In this document: positions 15,677 to 26,018 of the stretch, in pieces
How the letters are laid out: every line of letters starts with the position of its first letter
Numbering within the stretch: the stretch's first letter is position 1
Assembly (NCBI RefSeq): GCF_030709675.1
Contig: NZ_JAUZQD010000031.1
Coordinates: 1-50,657, forward strand
Length of the DNA: 50,657 bases
Source: Symbioplanes lichenis
GTDB taxonomy: Bacteria > Actinomycetota > Actinomycetes > Mycobacteriales > Micromonosporaceae
Reading direction: 5' to 3'
The notes under the pieces: model-generated
Seen by the model: the letters and a program-made list of their open reading frames with translations, nothing else
The model's database searches: none
Told to the model about the DNA's origin: nothing
Made by a program: the position numbers and the translations under genes

Positions 15677-15701
15677 AAGTTGAGCTGCACGTACTCAACT
15701 T
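15677..15701 (+). promoter_or_regulatory. HAIR-type element (HspR operator) before lon
   Basis: AAGTTGAG, nine bases, CTCAACTT: an 8-bp perfect inverted repeat whose core TTGAG-N9-CTCAA matches the HspR-associated inverted repeat (CTTGAGT-N7-ACTCAAG). It ends 13 nt before the lon start and 2 nt before its SD. lon is a known HspR target in Streptomyces, so control by HspR is a strong inference. Confidence 0.8.
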
Positions 15702-15714
15702 TCGGAGGTACCCG

Positions 15715-18024
<2,310 letters not shown>

Positions 18025-18036
18025 CCCACCCTGCCC

Positions 18037-18078
18037 CGGCCGCCTGCCGTCACCCCCTCCGGTGCCGGCAGGCGGCCG
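18037..18078 (+). terminator. strong hairpin terminator of lon
   Basis: CGGCCGCCTGCCG (18037-18049) pairs perfectly with 18066-18078; after a 1x1 mismatch, CACC/GGTG continue the stem to a 6-nt loop. It begins 12 nt after the lon stop. There is no T-run, as is frequent for actinobacterial terminators. Confidence 0.75.
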
Positions 18079-18100
18079 TCGCTGCTGTATCACTGGGGAG

Positions 18101-18690
18101 ATGCTGACCGCCGACCAGTACGCGACGTGGACCGAAGAGCAGCGCGCGGGCATCGAGATCGTCGACGGGACGGCCGTCGCCCGCCCGAGCGCCACCGCCG
18201 TCGGGCGCGGCTCCTCGCGAACGCCCTGGACTCCGCCGCCGGGCCGGACCGGAACGCGGACACCGGCTTCGACGTCCGGCTGCACGACGAGCCGCTCACC
18301 AGCCTCCGCCCCGACGTGACGGTCTACCGAGCCGACACCCTCGACATCACGCCGGCGCGCCCCGAGCACGTCCTGCTCGTCGTCGAGGTGGTCCCGCCCG
18401 GGCCGCAAGCCACCGGCCGACCCCACCGACACGGCCGCGCCGGCATTCCTTTCTTCTGGCGCGTCGAGCAGGCCGCCACCGGCGCGCCGCTGGTTCACAC
18501 CTACGTTCTCGACCCGGCGGCCGGCCGCTACCGCGACGGCGAGATCTTCACCGGCGTGGTGAAGGTGTCCGCGCCCTTCCCGGCCAAGATCGACCTGCAC
18601 CGGATCCGACCCGGCGCCGTGGTGTCCGGCGAGCGTGGTAGTTACTGGGCCAGGCTGTCGCGCCGGCCGCGGGCGATCATGGACGGGTGA
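18101..18690 (+). pseudogene. broken Uma2-family (DUF820) endonuclease
   Basis: The first frame reads MLTADQYATWTEEQRAGIEIVDG and AVARPSATAV, the usual Uma2 N-terminus, then breaks near 18200-18210. Homology resumes in another frame with RARLLANALDSAA, TGFDVRLHDEP, LRPDVTVYRAD and VLLVVEVVPPG, and continues to WRVEQAATGAP and HTYVLDPAAGRYR. Besides the frameshift, the segment normally holding the SPGS...D...K(A/L)..YA.AGIP core reads PPGPQATGRPHRHGRAGIP: it is short and lacks the expected lysine region. The gene is therefore doubly damaged. It sits right behind the lon terminator with GGGGAG before the ATG. Its last codons overlap the next gene's GTG start (GTGA at 18687-18690). Confidence 0.75.
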
Positions 18691-19517
18691 GCGCAGGCAA
18701 TGATCTCGGGGTGGCCCTCCGGCGGTGGCGTGACCGGGCCGCCCCGCCCCGCGATGGCTTCGGTCCGCCCACCCGTCGCCGGGCGCCCGGGATGCGACGG
18801 GACGAGCTGGCCGCCGCGGCCGGGGTGTCGGCGGAGTACATCAAGCGTCTCGAGCAGGGCCATGGCCGGCCGTCCGCCGCGGTGCTCCACGCGCTGGCCC
18901 GGGCGTTGCGGCTGTCCCGCCCGGAGTACGAGTACTTCTGTGCGCTGGCCGGCCACGTCCCGTCCCTGACCGGCCGGGTGCCCGCCGAGGTGGGGCCCGG
19001 CACCCGGCGCCTGCTCGAGCGGCTCGGGGACGTCCCGATCTGCGTTCTCGACGCGGCCTGGACGCTGCTCGCGTGGAACACCGCCTGGGAACGGCTGTGT
19101 TCGACGTCGGTGCTGGCCGACGGCCGGGGGCGCAACATGGCCTGGCGTGCCTTCACCGGTGACGAGCACCCTCTGACGGAACGGCAGATCCGCTTCCGGT
19201 CCTCGATCGTCACGGACCTGCGCGCCACCGCGGTGCGCTATCCCGGCGACGACTGGTTGACGGATCTGGTCACCGATCTGCGGGCCGCCAGCGCCACTTT
19301 CGCCGCTCTGTGGCGGACGCCGGTGGACACCCGGCACCGGGACTGTCAAGTCACGGTCCGCCACCCGGATGCCGGGGACGTCACGCTCGACTGCGACATC
19401 ATGACCATTCACGAGGGCGACCTCCGCGCTGTCGTCTACACCGCGGAGCCCGGCTCCGCCGACGGCGCGCGTCTGGCGTTCATCCAGGCTTGTGCGAAGG
19501 ACGATCAACTGCTGTGA
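18687..19517 (+). CDS. XRE-family regulator with MmyB-like ligand-binding domain
   Basis: Transcriptional regulator of 276 residues. The N-terminal HTH is visible as RRDELAAAAGVSAEYIKRLEQG with the following LHALARALRLSRPEYEYF. The C-terminal ~170 residues form the PAS-like MmyB ligand-binding domain: VLDAAWTLLAWNTAWERL, WRAFTGDEHP and the closing VVYTAEPGSADGARLAFI. Proteins of this family control adjacent oxidoreductase genes in actinomycetes. The start is GTG 18687, overlapping the stop of the decayed Uma2 gene. Its own stop overlaps the GTG of the next gene (GTGA at 19514-19517), so regulator and flavoprotein form a coupled pair. Confidence 0.9.
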   Translation: MSAGNDLGVALRRWRDRAAPPRDGFGPPTRRRAPGMRRDELAAAAGVSAEYIKRLEQGHGRPSAAVLHALARALRLSRPEYEYFCALAGHVPSLTGRVPAEVGPGTRRLLERLGDVPICVLDAAWTLLAWNTAWERLCSTSVLADGRGRNMAWRAFTGDEHPLTERQIRFRSSIVTDLRATAVRYPGDDWLTDLVTDLRAASATFAALWRTPVDTRHRDCQVTVRHPDAGDVTLDCDIMTIHEGDLRAVVYTAEPGSADGARLAFIQACAKDDQLL

Positions 19518-20635
19518 ACGAGAAGCTGCTCCATGCTGCCCGTACGATCGCGCCGGCTCTCGCGGCGAACGCGGCGCTGACCGAGAGCGAAGCCCGACCG
19601 GCGCCGGACAGTGTGGCGGCCGTGCGCGACGCGGGACTGTTCGCGCTGACGGTGCCACGCCGGGACGGCGGGCACGAGGCCGACCTGCGCACCTTGGTGG
19701 AGGTGCTGGCCGAGCTCGGGCGCGCGTGCCCGTCGACCGCGTGGGTCACCGGCTTGTCCGCCTCGGGCAAGGCGCTGATGCTGCGGATGGCCACCGAGCG
19801 GGCCCGGGCCGCCCTGGTGGCCGACCCGCACGCGGTGGTCTGCGCCTCCGGGGTGCCCCGGGGCAGCGGCGGCAGCAGCGTCCCCGGTGGCCTGCGTGTC
19901 TCCGGGCGCTGGGCGATGGCGTCCGGGTCGGAGCTGGCCGCCTGGGCGATGGTGATGGTGCCGCTCACGGGCGCCGCCCCGCCGGTGGTGCGCCCGGTTC
20001 TGCTCCCGGTCGCGGAGCTGGCGATCGAGCGTACGTGGCAGGCGGCGGGCCTGGCCGGCACGAGCAGCCACACCCTGGTGGCCGATGACGTGTTCGTGCC
20101 GGAGGACTTCGTGAGCGAGCCCGGTGCGAGGCCGTCGCCGGTCACTGTGTTCACCGGCGGTCTGGCCGCGCTCGCACCGATGATCGGGGCGGTACTGGGA
20201 GCGCGAGATGTGGTCGCGGAGGCGGTCGCCGGCGGGCGCGCCCCGTACGCGACGACCTACGCCCGGGTCGCGGACTCGCCCCTCGGGCGTTACTGGTTCA
20301 CCGAGGCGGTGCAGCGGGCCGACTCGGCCCTGCGACGCACTGTGGACGTCGCCGGCGCGCTGGATGCGTTGCCTGCCGAGGCGGCGGTGCCGGTGGCCGA
20401 GCGGATCAGGTGGCGGGTCGAGCTGGCGGCGGCCGCCCGGGAGTGCCGGGAGGCGATGGAGTTCCTGCTCGACCTGCACGGCGCGAGTGGTTTCGCCCGG
20501 GACAACCCGCTGCAACGCTTCTGGCGCGACGTCGCCGTCGGCACTCGCCACCCGTACTTCACGCCGTACATCCTCGCCGAGGACTACGGCCGGGTCACCT
20601 TTGACGTGCAGCCGACCGTGTCGCTGACCCTGTGA
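19514..20635 (+). CDS. acyl-CoA dehydrogenase-like flavoprotein (flavin-dependent monooxygenase type)
   Basis: Flavoprotein of 373 residues with the acyl-CoA dehydrogenase fold. The N-terminal helical domain includes VRDAGLFALTVPRRDGGHEADL, the middle beta-domain has CASGVPRGSGGS and SGRWAMASGSELAAWAMV, and the C-terminal helices carry HGASGFARDNPLQRFWRDV, the signature of the type-2 C-terminal domain shared with HsaA- and DszC-like hydroxylases. It lacks the usual glutamate-based dehydrogenase block, which fits an FMNH2/FADH2-dependent oxygenase. The substrate is unknown. It is coupled to the MmyB-like regulator upstream. The 3' end overlaps the convergent GH31 gene by 41 bp. Confidence 0.82.
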   Translation: MNEKLLHAARTIAPALAANAALTESEARPAPDSVAAVRDAGLFALTVPRRDGGHEADLRTLVEVLAELGRACPSTAWVTGLSASGKALMLRMATERARAALVADPHAVVCASGVPRGSGGSSVPGGLRVSGRWAMASGSELAAWAMVMVPLTGAAPPVVRPVLLPVAELAIERTWQAAGLAGTSSHTLVADDVFVPEDFVSEPGARPSPVTVFTGGLAALAPMIGAVLGARDVVAEAVAGGRAPYATTYARVADSPLGRYWFTEAVQRADSALRRTVDVAGALDALPAEAAVPVAERIRWRVELAAAARECREAMEFLLDLHGASGFARDNPLQRFWRDVAVGTRHPYFTPYILAEDYGRVTFDVQPTVSLTL

Positions 20636-23576
20636 CGGACATGATGAGGTTGTCCAGGTTCGGGCCGCCGGCGGTCGTGGCGGTGGCCCGGATGCGCACG
20701 GCTGAGCCGGTCGGCAGCGCCGCATTCACCGACACCGTCCGCCACGTGCGCCAGTCGCCGGTGGGCGGGAAGGACAATGTCCCCGCGGTCGTGCCATTGA
20801 CCGTGATGTGCAGGGGACGGTCGGCCGGGCCTCCGTTGGCGTAGCGGAACCCCAGGGGGTACGGGCCGGCGGCAGCCACGGGCACCGTCCACTCGACGTA
20901 GCCGGGGTCGGAGACGTAGTCGACGTAGCCGGTACCGGTGTAGCCCGGGTGCTGCGAGCCGAGCACCGCCCCGGAGCGCGCGGCCTCCTCGGCGCCCCAC
21001 ACAGTCGTCGGCTGCACGGCGGGGAAAAGATCGCCACTCGGCTCGACAGTGGCCGCGGTGCCGCCGCCGGTCACAACGCCGATAGCCGGCGTCACCACGC
21101 TCAGCAGTTTGCGCGCCGCATCCCAGACCTGGCCGCTGCCGTGCAGGATCGCCGCCGCCTCGCTTGTGAAGGCGGGCAAGATCGGCCTGTCATTGATCCG
21201 CATCCCGACCGGCCCCGGCAGTCCGTGCAGGCGGACGACGTACCGCCGGGTCGCCGGCGCCCCCGGATAGGTGCCCACGGGATGACCGATCGTCACGCGC
21301 AGGGCGGCGTCGGTGAAGGCCAGCTCGGTGGCCGACGAAGCCGGCAGCGAAGTGACACCGTCGTCCTCGTGGACCGTGAAGGAGCCGTCGCGGCCCGTGT
21401 AGACGTCCAGCTCCAGCTGCGTCTTGTCGAGCCACGCGGTGCTCTGGGCGTACTTGTAACGGGGGAGGATGCCGCCCGCCCGCACGTACATGATGATTTC
21501 GCCGGTGCTGGTGACGTAGCTCTTCTCGGTCGTGTCCGAGCCGGCGTTCTTCGCGTCGGACCAGAAGTTGTACCAGGTGTCGCCGGCCGGCAGCCACACG
21601 CGCTGCACGGCGCCGGCGGTGTCCGTGGTGACGGGCATGACCAGGATCGACGGGCCCCACATGTACTGCAGGTCGTGGCTGTACGCCAGCGGGTTGTGCT
21701 GGTGCTCGATCACCATGGCCCGGGCCATCGGCAGGCCGGTGGTGCTCGCCGTGCGGGCGATCGAGTAGATGTACGGCATCAGCGTGTACCGCACCCGGCT
21801 GTACTTGAGGAAGTCCGCCTGCTCGGCCGCGCCCTGGTCGATCGGCCAGCGCGACGCGGCCGGGCCCAGCGTGCCGGTGTCACCGTTCGAGTGCGGCCGC
21901 CACACCGGAGACAGCGACGACCAGGCCGCCACCCAGTTGCGGTACAGCCCGCCGGAGATGACGCCGCCGAAGAAGCCGCCGCCGTCGATGTTGGCGAACG
22001 GGAAGCCGCCCAGCCCGGCGTTGAGCATGCCGCGGATCTGCTCCTGCATCTCGCCGTACGTGGAATTGATGTCGCCGGTCCACAGGTGCCCGTAGCGTTG
22101 CTGACCCGCCGTCGCGCCCCGGGTGAAGATCCACGGGCGCTTGGCCGCGCCGATCGCCCGGTCCCAGCCCTCCTGGCCGGCCGCCTTCTGGCAGTAGAGG
22201 AAGAACGCGTTGCGCAGCTCGGACCAGCGCTGCCCGTTGCCGGCGAGGGCACCGTAGGGGATCGGGCCCATCTCGTCCGGCTCGTCGATCCACAGGGCGT
22301 CGCCCGGGTAGCCCAGCCGCGGGTCGAACGCCTTGGTCCAGAACACGGTCCAGAGCCAGGCGCGGGTGGCGGGGTTGCTCCAGTCGGGCACCGCGTCGCT
22401 GTCGCTGACCCCGGCGACATCGGCCGGGGCGAAGCTGTAGGACGGGCTCCACCCGGCCATCTCGTTCGAGTTGTTGCGGTTGTAGTCCAGCGTCGTGAGC
22501 ACGCCCTGCTCGTCGGCCCAGCGCTTGAACCCGGCCGGATCGGGCCAGCGCTGCCGGCTGAACTCGAACCACGACCCGGCCCACTCGCCCGAGCCCTCGC
22601 GCCAGCGGTTGTCGTTGACCTGCACGTCGAAGGGGAAGCCGGCGTCGCGCAGGCCGGTGATCCGGCTGACCCACCAACTCTGGTCGCTGACCCGCGGGAA
22701 GTTCTTGTCCGACAGCTGCAGCCCGAAGACACCGAGGCGCGGGAAACGCGGCCGCCCGGTCAGCTGGGTGTAGCGGTCGAGCAGCTGCGCGAAGTCCGGG
22801 CCGAAAATGACAAAATAATCCAATTGCGGCCGTACGCCCGGAGCGTCGTGCCCGTCCGCGGAGAACTCGTAAACCCCGCCGTTGCCGAAGCTGAACGTGG
22901 TGTCGAAGGTCGTGTTGACGAAGACCGCGTAGCCGCGCGACGACAGGTAGAGCGGCACGATCGCCGGCGCCTGCTCCGCGTGGTTGGACGCCAGCGGATA
23001 GTTGTGCGCGACGAGGTCGCCGGTGCGATCGACGCGCGGCGCCCGGCCGTAGAGCCCGTGGCCCGCCTTGACGAACCGCTCGTCGGCCCCGGCCGGCGCG
23101 AAGGTCTGCCGCACCACACTGCCGGTCCAGCGCAGGCTGTGCGTGGCGTCCTCTCCGGCCAGCAGATCGTCGCCGTGGTACGACAGGCGCAACGGGTTCT
23201 TGCGCACCACCACCCGCGGCCCGCCGGTCGTGAGGGTGAGCGCGTCCCCGGTCTCGGCGACGCTCAGGCGGCCGGTCATGCGGGCGTGCGCGGCCGGGTC
23301 GACCATCTCATAGCGGTCGTCGGCGAAGAACGTCTCGCCGCTGCGCACGGCCCGCACCCGGACGATGTGGTCGCCGTAGGCGGTGAGCCGCAGCTGCTGC
23401 CCGTCCACGCTGGTCACCGTCACGCTGCGCCCGTCGGCGACGTGGCTGCCGTAAGCGGCGAGCGTCTCATCGGCGGCAAGCGTCTCGCCGGCGGCGAGCG
23501 GAGCGTTCGGGACGGCGCTCAGCCCGAGAGACATGCCCGCGGCTTTGAGAACGGTGCGGCGCGAGGGATTCGGCAT
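20595..23576 (-). CDS. Tat-exported GH31 glycosidase with C-terminal CBM35-like domain
   Basis: Secreted enzyme of 993 residues, probably alpha-xylosidase or alpha-glucosidase. The N-terminus PNPSRRTVLKAAG is a clear Tat signal. Residues ~50-230 are the N-terminal beta-sandwich. The barrel holds PFDVQVNDNRW, the putative nucleophile D431 in WIDEPDE and the putative acid/base D502 in HLWTGDI. Beta-domains follow (MPVTTDTAGAVQRVWLP, VRAGGILPRY). The final ~140 residues (VWGAEEAARSG to PNLDNLIMS) resemble CBM35/CBM6. ATG 23576 has almost no SD room, and a good promoter places the transcript start at or next to it, so translation may be leaderless. Its promoter lies inside the 3' end of the upstream ferredoxin gene. 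Confidence 0.9.
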   Translation of the reverse strand: MPNPSRRTVLKAAGMSLGLSAVPNAPLAAGETLAADETLAAYGSHVADGRSVTVTSVDGQQLRLTAYGDHIVRVRAVRSGETFFADDRYEMVDPAAHARMTGRLSVAETGDALTLTTGGPRVVVRKNPLRLSYHGDDLLAGEDATHSLRWTGSVVRQTFAPAGADERFVKAGHGLYGRAPRVDRTGDLVAHNYPLASNHAEQAPAIVPLYLSSRGYAVFVNTTFDTTFSFGNGGVYEFSADGHDAPGVRPQLDYFVIFGPDFAQLLDRYTQLTGRPRFPRLGVFGLQLSDKNFPRVSDQSWWVSRITGLRDAGFPFDVQVNDNRWREGSGEWAGSWFEFSRQRWPDPAGFKRWADEQGVLTTLDYNRNNSNEMAGWSPSYSFAPADVAGVSDSDAVPDWSNPATRAWLWTVFWTKAFDPRLGYPGDALWIDEPDEMGPIPYGALAGNGQRWSELRNAFFLYCQKAAGQEGWDRAIGAAKRPWIFTRGATAGQQRYGHLWTGDINSTYGEMQEQIRGMLNAGLGGFPFANIDGGGFFGGVISGGLYRNWVAAWSSLSPVWRPHSNGDTGTLGPAASRWPIDQGAAEQADFLKYSRVRYTLMPYIYSIARTASTTGLPMARAMVIEHQHNPLAYSHDLQYMWGPSILVMPVTTDTAGAVQRVWLPAGDTWYNFWSDAKNAGSDTTEKSYVTSTGEIIMYVRAGGILPRYKYAQSTAWLDKTQLELDVYTGRDGSFTVHEDDGVTSLPASSATELAFTDAALRVTIGHPVGTYPGAPATRRYVVRLHGLPGPVGMRINDRPILPAFTSEAAAILHGSGQVWDAARKLLSVVTPAIGVVTGGGTAATVEPSGDLFPAVQPTTVWGAEEAARSGAVLGSQHPGYTGTGYVDYVSDPGYVEWTVPVAAAGPYPLGFRYANGGPADRPLHITVNGTTAGTLSFPPTGDWRTWRTVSVNAALPTGSAVRIRATATTAGGPNLDNLIMSVTGSATRSAARQR

Positions 23577-23582
23577 TCCCCT

Positions 23583-23611
23583 ACATTGATGCCGGTCAAT
23601 CACCTTGTCAA
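23583..23611 (-). promoter_or_regulatory. promoter of the GH31 gene
   Basis: Reverse strand: -35 TTGACA (23606-23611), a 17-bp spacer, -10 CAATGT (23583-23588). The -35 is perfect and the -10 weak. The predicted start coincides with the ATG at 23576. A second TTGACA lies 9 bp further upstream. Confidence 0.6.
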
Positions 23612-23833
23612 CGTTGTCAAGGAGCCTCCCGCGCATTGGACGGCGAAGATCGTGCACGACCGGGTCTCCTCGCCGTCGAGCAGCACCGTGCATTCCCCGC
23701 AGGTGCCGTCCGTGCAGCCGTGGCGCACGCCCGGCAGGCCGCACCGCTCGCGCAGGAGCCGGTCGAGCGGCTCGTCGGCCTCCGCGTCGAAGTCCCGGCG
23801 GTCGTCGTTGACGATCAGGGTCACGCGCACCAT
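23600..23833 (-). CDS. truncated CoxS-like [2Fe-2S] subunit
   Basis: Of the ~160 residues usual for the small subunit of molybdenum hydroxylases (CoxS/XdhC type), only the plant-ferredoxin-like N-terminal domain is present (77 residues). Its cluster cysteines are in RHGCTDGTCGECTVLLDG plus SCTIFAVQ. The helical second [2Fe-2S] domain, with its QCGFCTPG motif, is absent: the frame ends LTTLTR, coded by the sequence that forms the GH31 promoter and operator. The start is ATG 23833, 4 nt after the stop of the CoxM-like gene. Without the second cluster and without a large subunit it could not work as a standard hydroxylase. Confidence 0.8.
   Translation of the reverse strand: MVRVTLIVNDDRRDFDAEADEPLDRLLRERCGLPGVRHGCTDGTCGECTVLLDGEETRSCTIFAVQCAGGSLTTLTR
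23603..23622. promoter_or_regulatory. 20-bp near-palindromic operator over the GH31 -35
   Basis: CCTTGTCAACGTTGTCAAGG, symmetric at 9 of 10 pairs around AACGTT; this centre is typical of LacI-family sites. It covers the -35 hexamer and at the same time encodes the last residues of the truncated ferredoxin-like protein. The regulator is not in the window. Confidence 0.6.
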
Positions 23834-23837
23834 GCCC

Positions 23838-24680
23838 TCACAGTCCTTCCCGTGCCTGGGTCAGCGCCCGGCGCGTCAGCATCCGGACGGCTCGCTGCTT
23901 GGCGGGCCGGTCGCCCGCCGGGAGAGCGGACAGGTCGGCGTCGAGCTCCGCGGCGGCCTCGGCGGCGGCGCGGATGGCGGCGTCGCTGAACGGCGCGCCC
24001 CGCAGCACCTGCTCCGCCGCGCGGGCCCGGACGGGACAGGGCCCGGCGTTGACCAGGCCGATCAGCGCCGTGGTGATCAGCCCGTCCACCACGGTGACCG
24101 CCGCCATGGCCGCCGTCTCGGCGAACTTGGCCCGGGCCGGCCGGTGCTCGGCGAACCCGGCGCCCGTGCCGGCCGGCAGCAGCGGCAGGCGGACCTCGGC
24201 CAGCAGCTCGTCGGGCCGGCGCACGGTCGTGAACGACCCGGTGAAGAACCGCTCCGCGGGCACGGTGCGGCGCCCCCGCTCGGTCACCAGCTCGAGCTCG
24301 GCGCCGAGGATCACGGCGAGAACGGGCCACTCCGCGGCCGGATGCGCGTAGGCGAGGCTGCCGGCCATCGTGCCCCGGGCCCGGATCGGCGGATGTCCGA
24401 TGTGGCGCACGACTGTGCGCAGCATGGCGCCGAGAGCCCCGCCGACCGCGTCGGACTCGAAGGTGCGGTGGCGCACCAGCGGCCCGGCCCGCAGGACGCC
24501 TTCGGTCTCGGTCAGCAGCTCGAACTCGGCGACGGCGTTGATGTCCACCACCCGGGCCGGGCACAGCGCGTGATTGGTGACGTCGAGGACCAGGCTCTGG
24601 CCGCCGGCGAGCACCACGGTGTCCCCGTCGGCGAGGGCGGCCGTCACCTCGTCCGGATCTTTCGCGGCGATGTATTCCAT
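23838..24680 (-). CDS. CoxM-like FAD-binding subunit of a molybdenum hydroxylase
   Basis: Medium subunit of 280 residues. FAD-binding motifs are intact: VVLAGGQSLVLD near residue 25 and RGTMAGSLAYAHPAAEWP near 110, then the CO-dehydrogenase flavoprotein C-terminal domain (LINAGP-like GLVNAGPCPVRARAAE). It normally passes electrons between the iron-sulfur small subunit and FAD in CO, xanthine or aldehyde oxidoreductases. Here the small subunit is truncated and no large (molybdopterin) subunit gene is adjacent: upstream is the divergent mannonate dehydratase. Start ATG 24680 is chosen because GAGGTGG lies 6 nt upstream; ATG 24698 lacks an SD. Confidence 0.85.
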   Translation of the reverse strand: MEYIAAKDPDEVTAALADGDTVVLAGGQSLVLDVTNHALCPARVVDINAVAEFELLTETEGVLRAGPLVRHRTFESDAVGGALGAMLRTVVRHIGHPPIRARGTMAGSLAYAHPAAEWPVLAVILGAELELVTERGRRTVPAERFFTGSFTTVRRPDELLAEVRLPLLPAGTGAGFAEHRPARAKFAETAAMAAVTVVDGLITTALIGLVNAGPCPVRARAAEQVLRGAPFSDAAIRAAAEAAAELDADLSALPAGDRPAKQRAVRMLTRRALTQAREGL

Positions 24681-24720
24681 CGCGGCCCACCTCTTCATCG
24701 GGAATTGTCCATGGAACGCA

Positions 24721-24749
24721 TTGACACGCTGCCCGACTGATCTTTGTAT
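24721..24749 (+). promoter_or_regulatory. promoter of the mannonate dehydratase gene
   Basis: TTGACA (24721-24726), a 17-bp spacer, TTGTAT (24744-24749). The predicted transcript start near 24756 is at or next to the GTG at 24758, with no room for an SD, so the mRNA is probably leaderless. Confidence 0.75.
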
Positions 24750-24754
24750 GACAA
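24744..24754. promoter_or_regulatory. GntR-type operator over the manD -10
   Basis: TTGTATGACAA: arms TTGT and ACAA around ATG, matching the general GntR/FadR pattern tNGTNNNACNa. It contains the whole -10 hexamer, so binding would block transcription. Hexuronate-pathway genes are often controlled by such regulators; none is encoded in the window. Confidence 0.6.
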
Positions 24755-24757
24755 GCT

Positions 24758-25966
24758 GTGGCCACAATCGAGCGTGTCGACATTCTGGTGACCTCGCCCG
24801 GGCGCAATTTTGTCACCCTGCGGATCACGACGTCCGACGGCGTCACCGGACTGGGTGACGCGACCCTCAACGGCCGCGAACTGGCCGTGGCGGCCTATCT
24901 GCGGGACCATCTGGCGCCCCTGCTCGCCGGGCGTGACCCGGCCCGCATCGAGGACACCTGGCAGTACCTCTACCGGGGCGCCTACTGGCGGCGCGGGCCG
25001 GTGACGATGACCGCGATCGCCGCGGTGGACGTCGCCCTGTGGGACATCAAGGGCAAGGTCGCCGGGCTGCCGGTCTATCAGCTGCTCGGCGGCCGCTCCC
25101 GCGACGGGGTGCTGGTCTACTGCCACGCCAGCGGCGCGGACGTCCCGGCGCTGCTCGACGACGTGGACGCGTACCGGGAGAAGGGTTTCCGGGCCATCCG
25201 CGCGCAGGCCGCGGTGCCGGGCCTGAGCGGCAGTTACGGCGTGCGCAAGGGCACGATCTACGAGCCGGCCGCCACCGCGCTGCCCGACGAGCAGGGGTGG
25301 GACACCGAGGCCTATCTCGACTTCGCGCCGCGCTACCTGGCGGCGGTGCGGGAGCGGCTCGGGTCCGGCATCCACCTGCTGCACGACGTGCACCACCGGC
25401 TCACCCCGATCGAGGCGGCCCGCTTCGGCAAGAGCGTCGAGGAGCTGCGGCTGTTCTGGATGGAGGACCCCACCCCGGCGGAGAACCAGGACGCCTTCCG
25501 GCTGATCCGGCAGCACACCACCACCCCGATCGCCACCGGCGAGGTGCTCAACTCGATCTGGGACGTGCGGCAGCTGATCACCGAGCAGCTCATCGACTAC
25601 GTCCGGACCACCGTGGTGCACGCCGGGGGCATCACCCACTTGCGGCGGATCTTCGACCTGGCCGCGCTCTACCAGGTACGCACGGGCTCGCACGGCGCCA
25701 CCGACCTGTCCCCGGTCTCCACCGCCGCCGCGGTCCACGTCGACATCGCGGTGTCCAACTTCGGCATTCAGGAGCACATGGGCCACACCGAGGAGACGCT
25801 GAACGTCTTCCGCGGCGGCCCGCGCCTGGAGAACGGCATGCTCCACCCGTCGGAGGAGCCGGGGCTGGGCGTCGAGTACGACGACGAGCTGGCGGCCCGC
25901 TATCCGTACGAGCCGCGTTACCTGCCCGTGGCCCGGCGGCTCGACGGCTCCCTGCACGACTGGTGA
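24758..25966 (+). CDS. manD: D-mannonate dehydratase (enolase superfamily, ManD/RspA type)
   Basis: Enzyme of 402 residues that would convert D-mannonate to 2-keto-3-deoxygluconate in hexuronate breakdown. Family features: an N-terminal capping domain with VTGLGDATLNGRE and ALWDIKGKVAGLPVYQLLGG; a barrel with HLLHDVHHRLTP and FWMEDPTPAENQ (metal ligands); PIATGEVLNS; and the C-terminal RTGSHGATDLSPVS and FGIQEHMGHTEE characteristic of the ManD/RspA group. Some members have low activity or act on gluconate. The start is GTG 24758, probably leaderless, under a strong promoter with a GntR-like operator. It fits the neighbouring GH115, which releases glucuronic acid. Confidence 0.9.
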   Translation: MATIERVDILVTSPGRNFVTLRITTSDGVTGLGDATLNGRELAVAAYLRDHLAPLLAGRDPARIEDTWQYLYRGAYWRRGPVTMTAIAAVDVALWDIKGKVAGLPVYQLLGGRSRDGVLVYCHASGADVPALLDDVDAYREKGFRAIRAQAAVPGLSGSYGVRKGTIYEPAATALPDEQGWDTEAYLDFAPRYLAAVRERLGSGIHLLHDVHHRLTPIEAARFGKSVEELRLFWMEDPTPAENQDAFRLIRQHTTTPIATGEVLNSIWDVRQLITEQLIDYVRTTVVHAGGITHLRRIFDLAALYQVRTGSHGATDLSPVSTAAAVHVDIAVSNFGIQEHMGHTEETLNVFRGGPRLENGMLHPSEEPGLGVEYDDELAARYPYEPRYLPVARRLDGSLHDW

Positions 25967-26018
25967 CCGCGCGCACATAATGAACCCGAGATCCGAATGG
26001 CGAGACGGGGAGGCCGGT

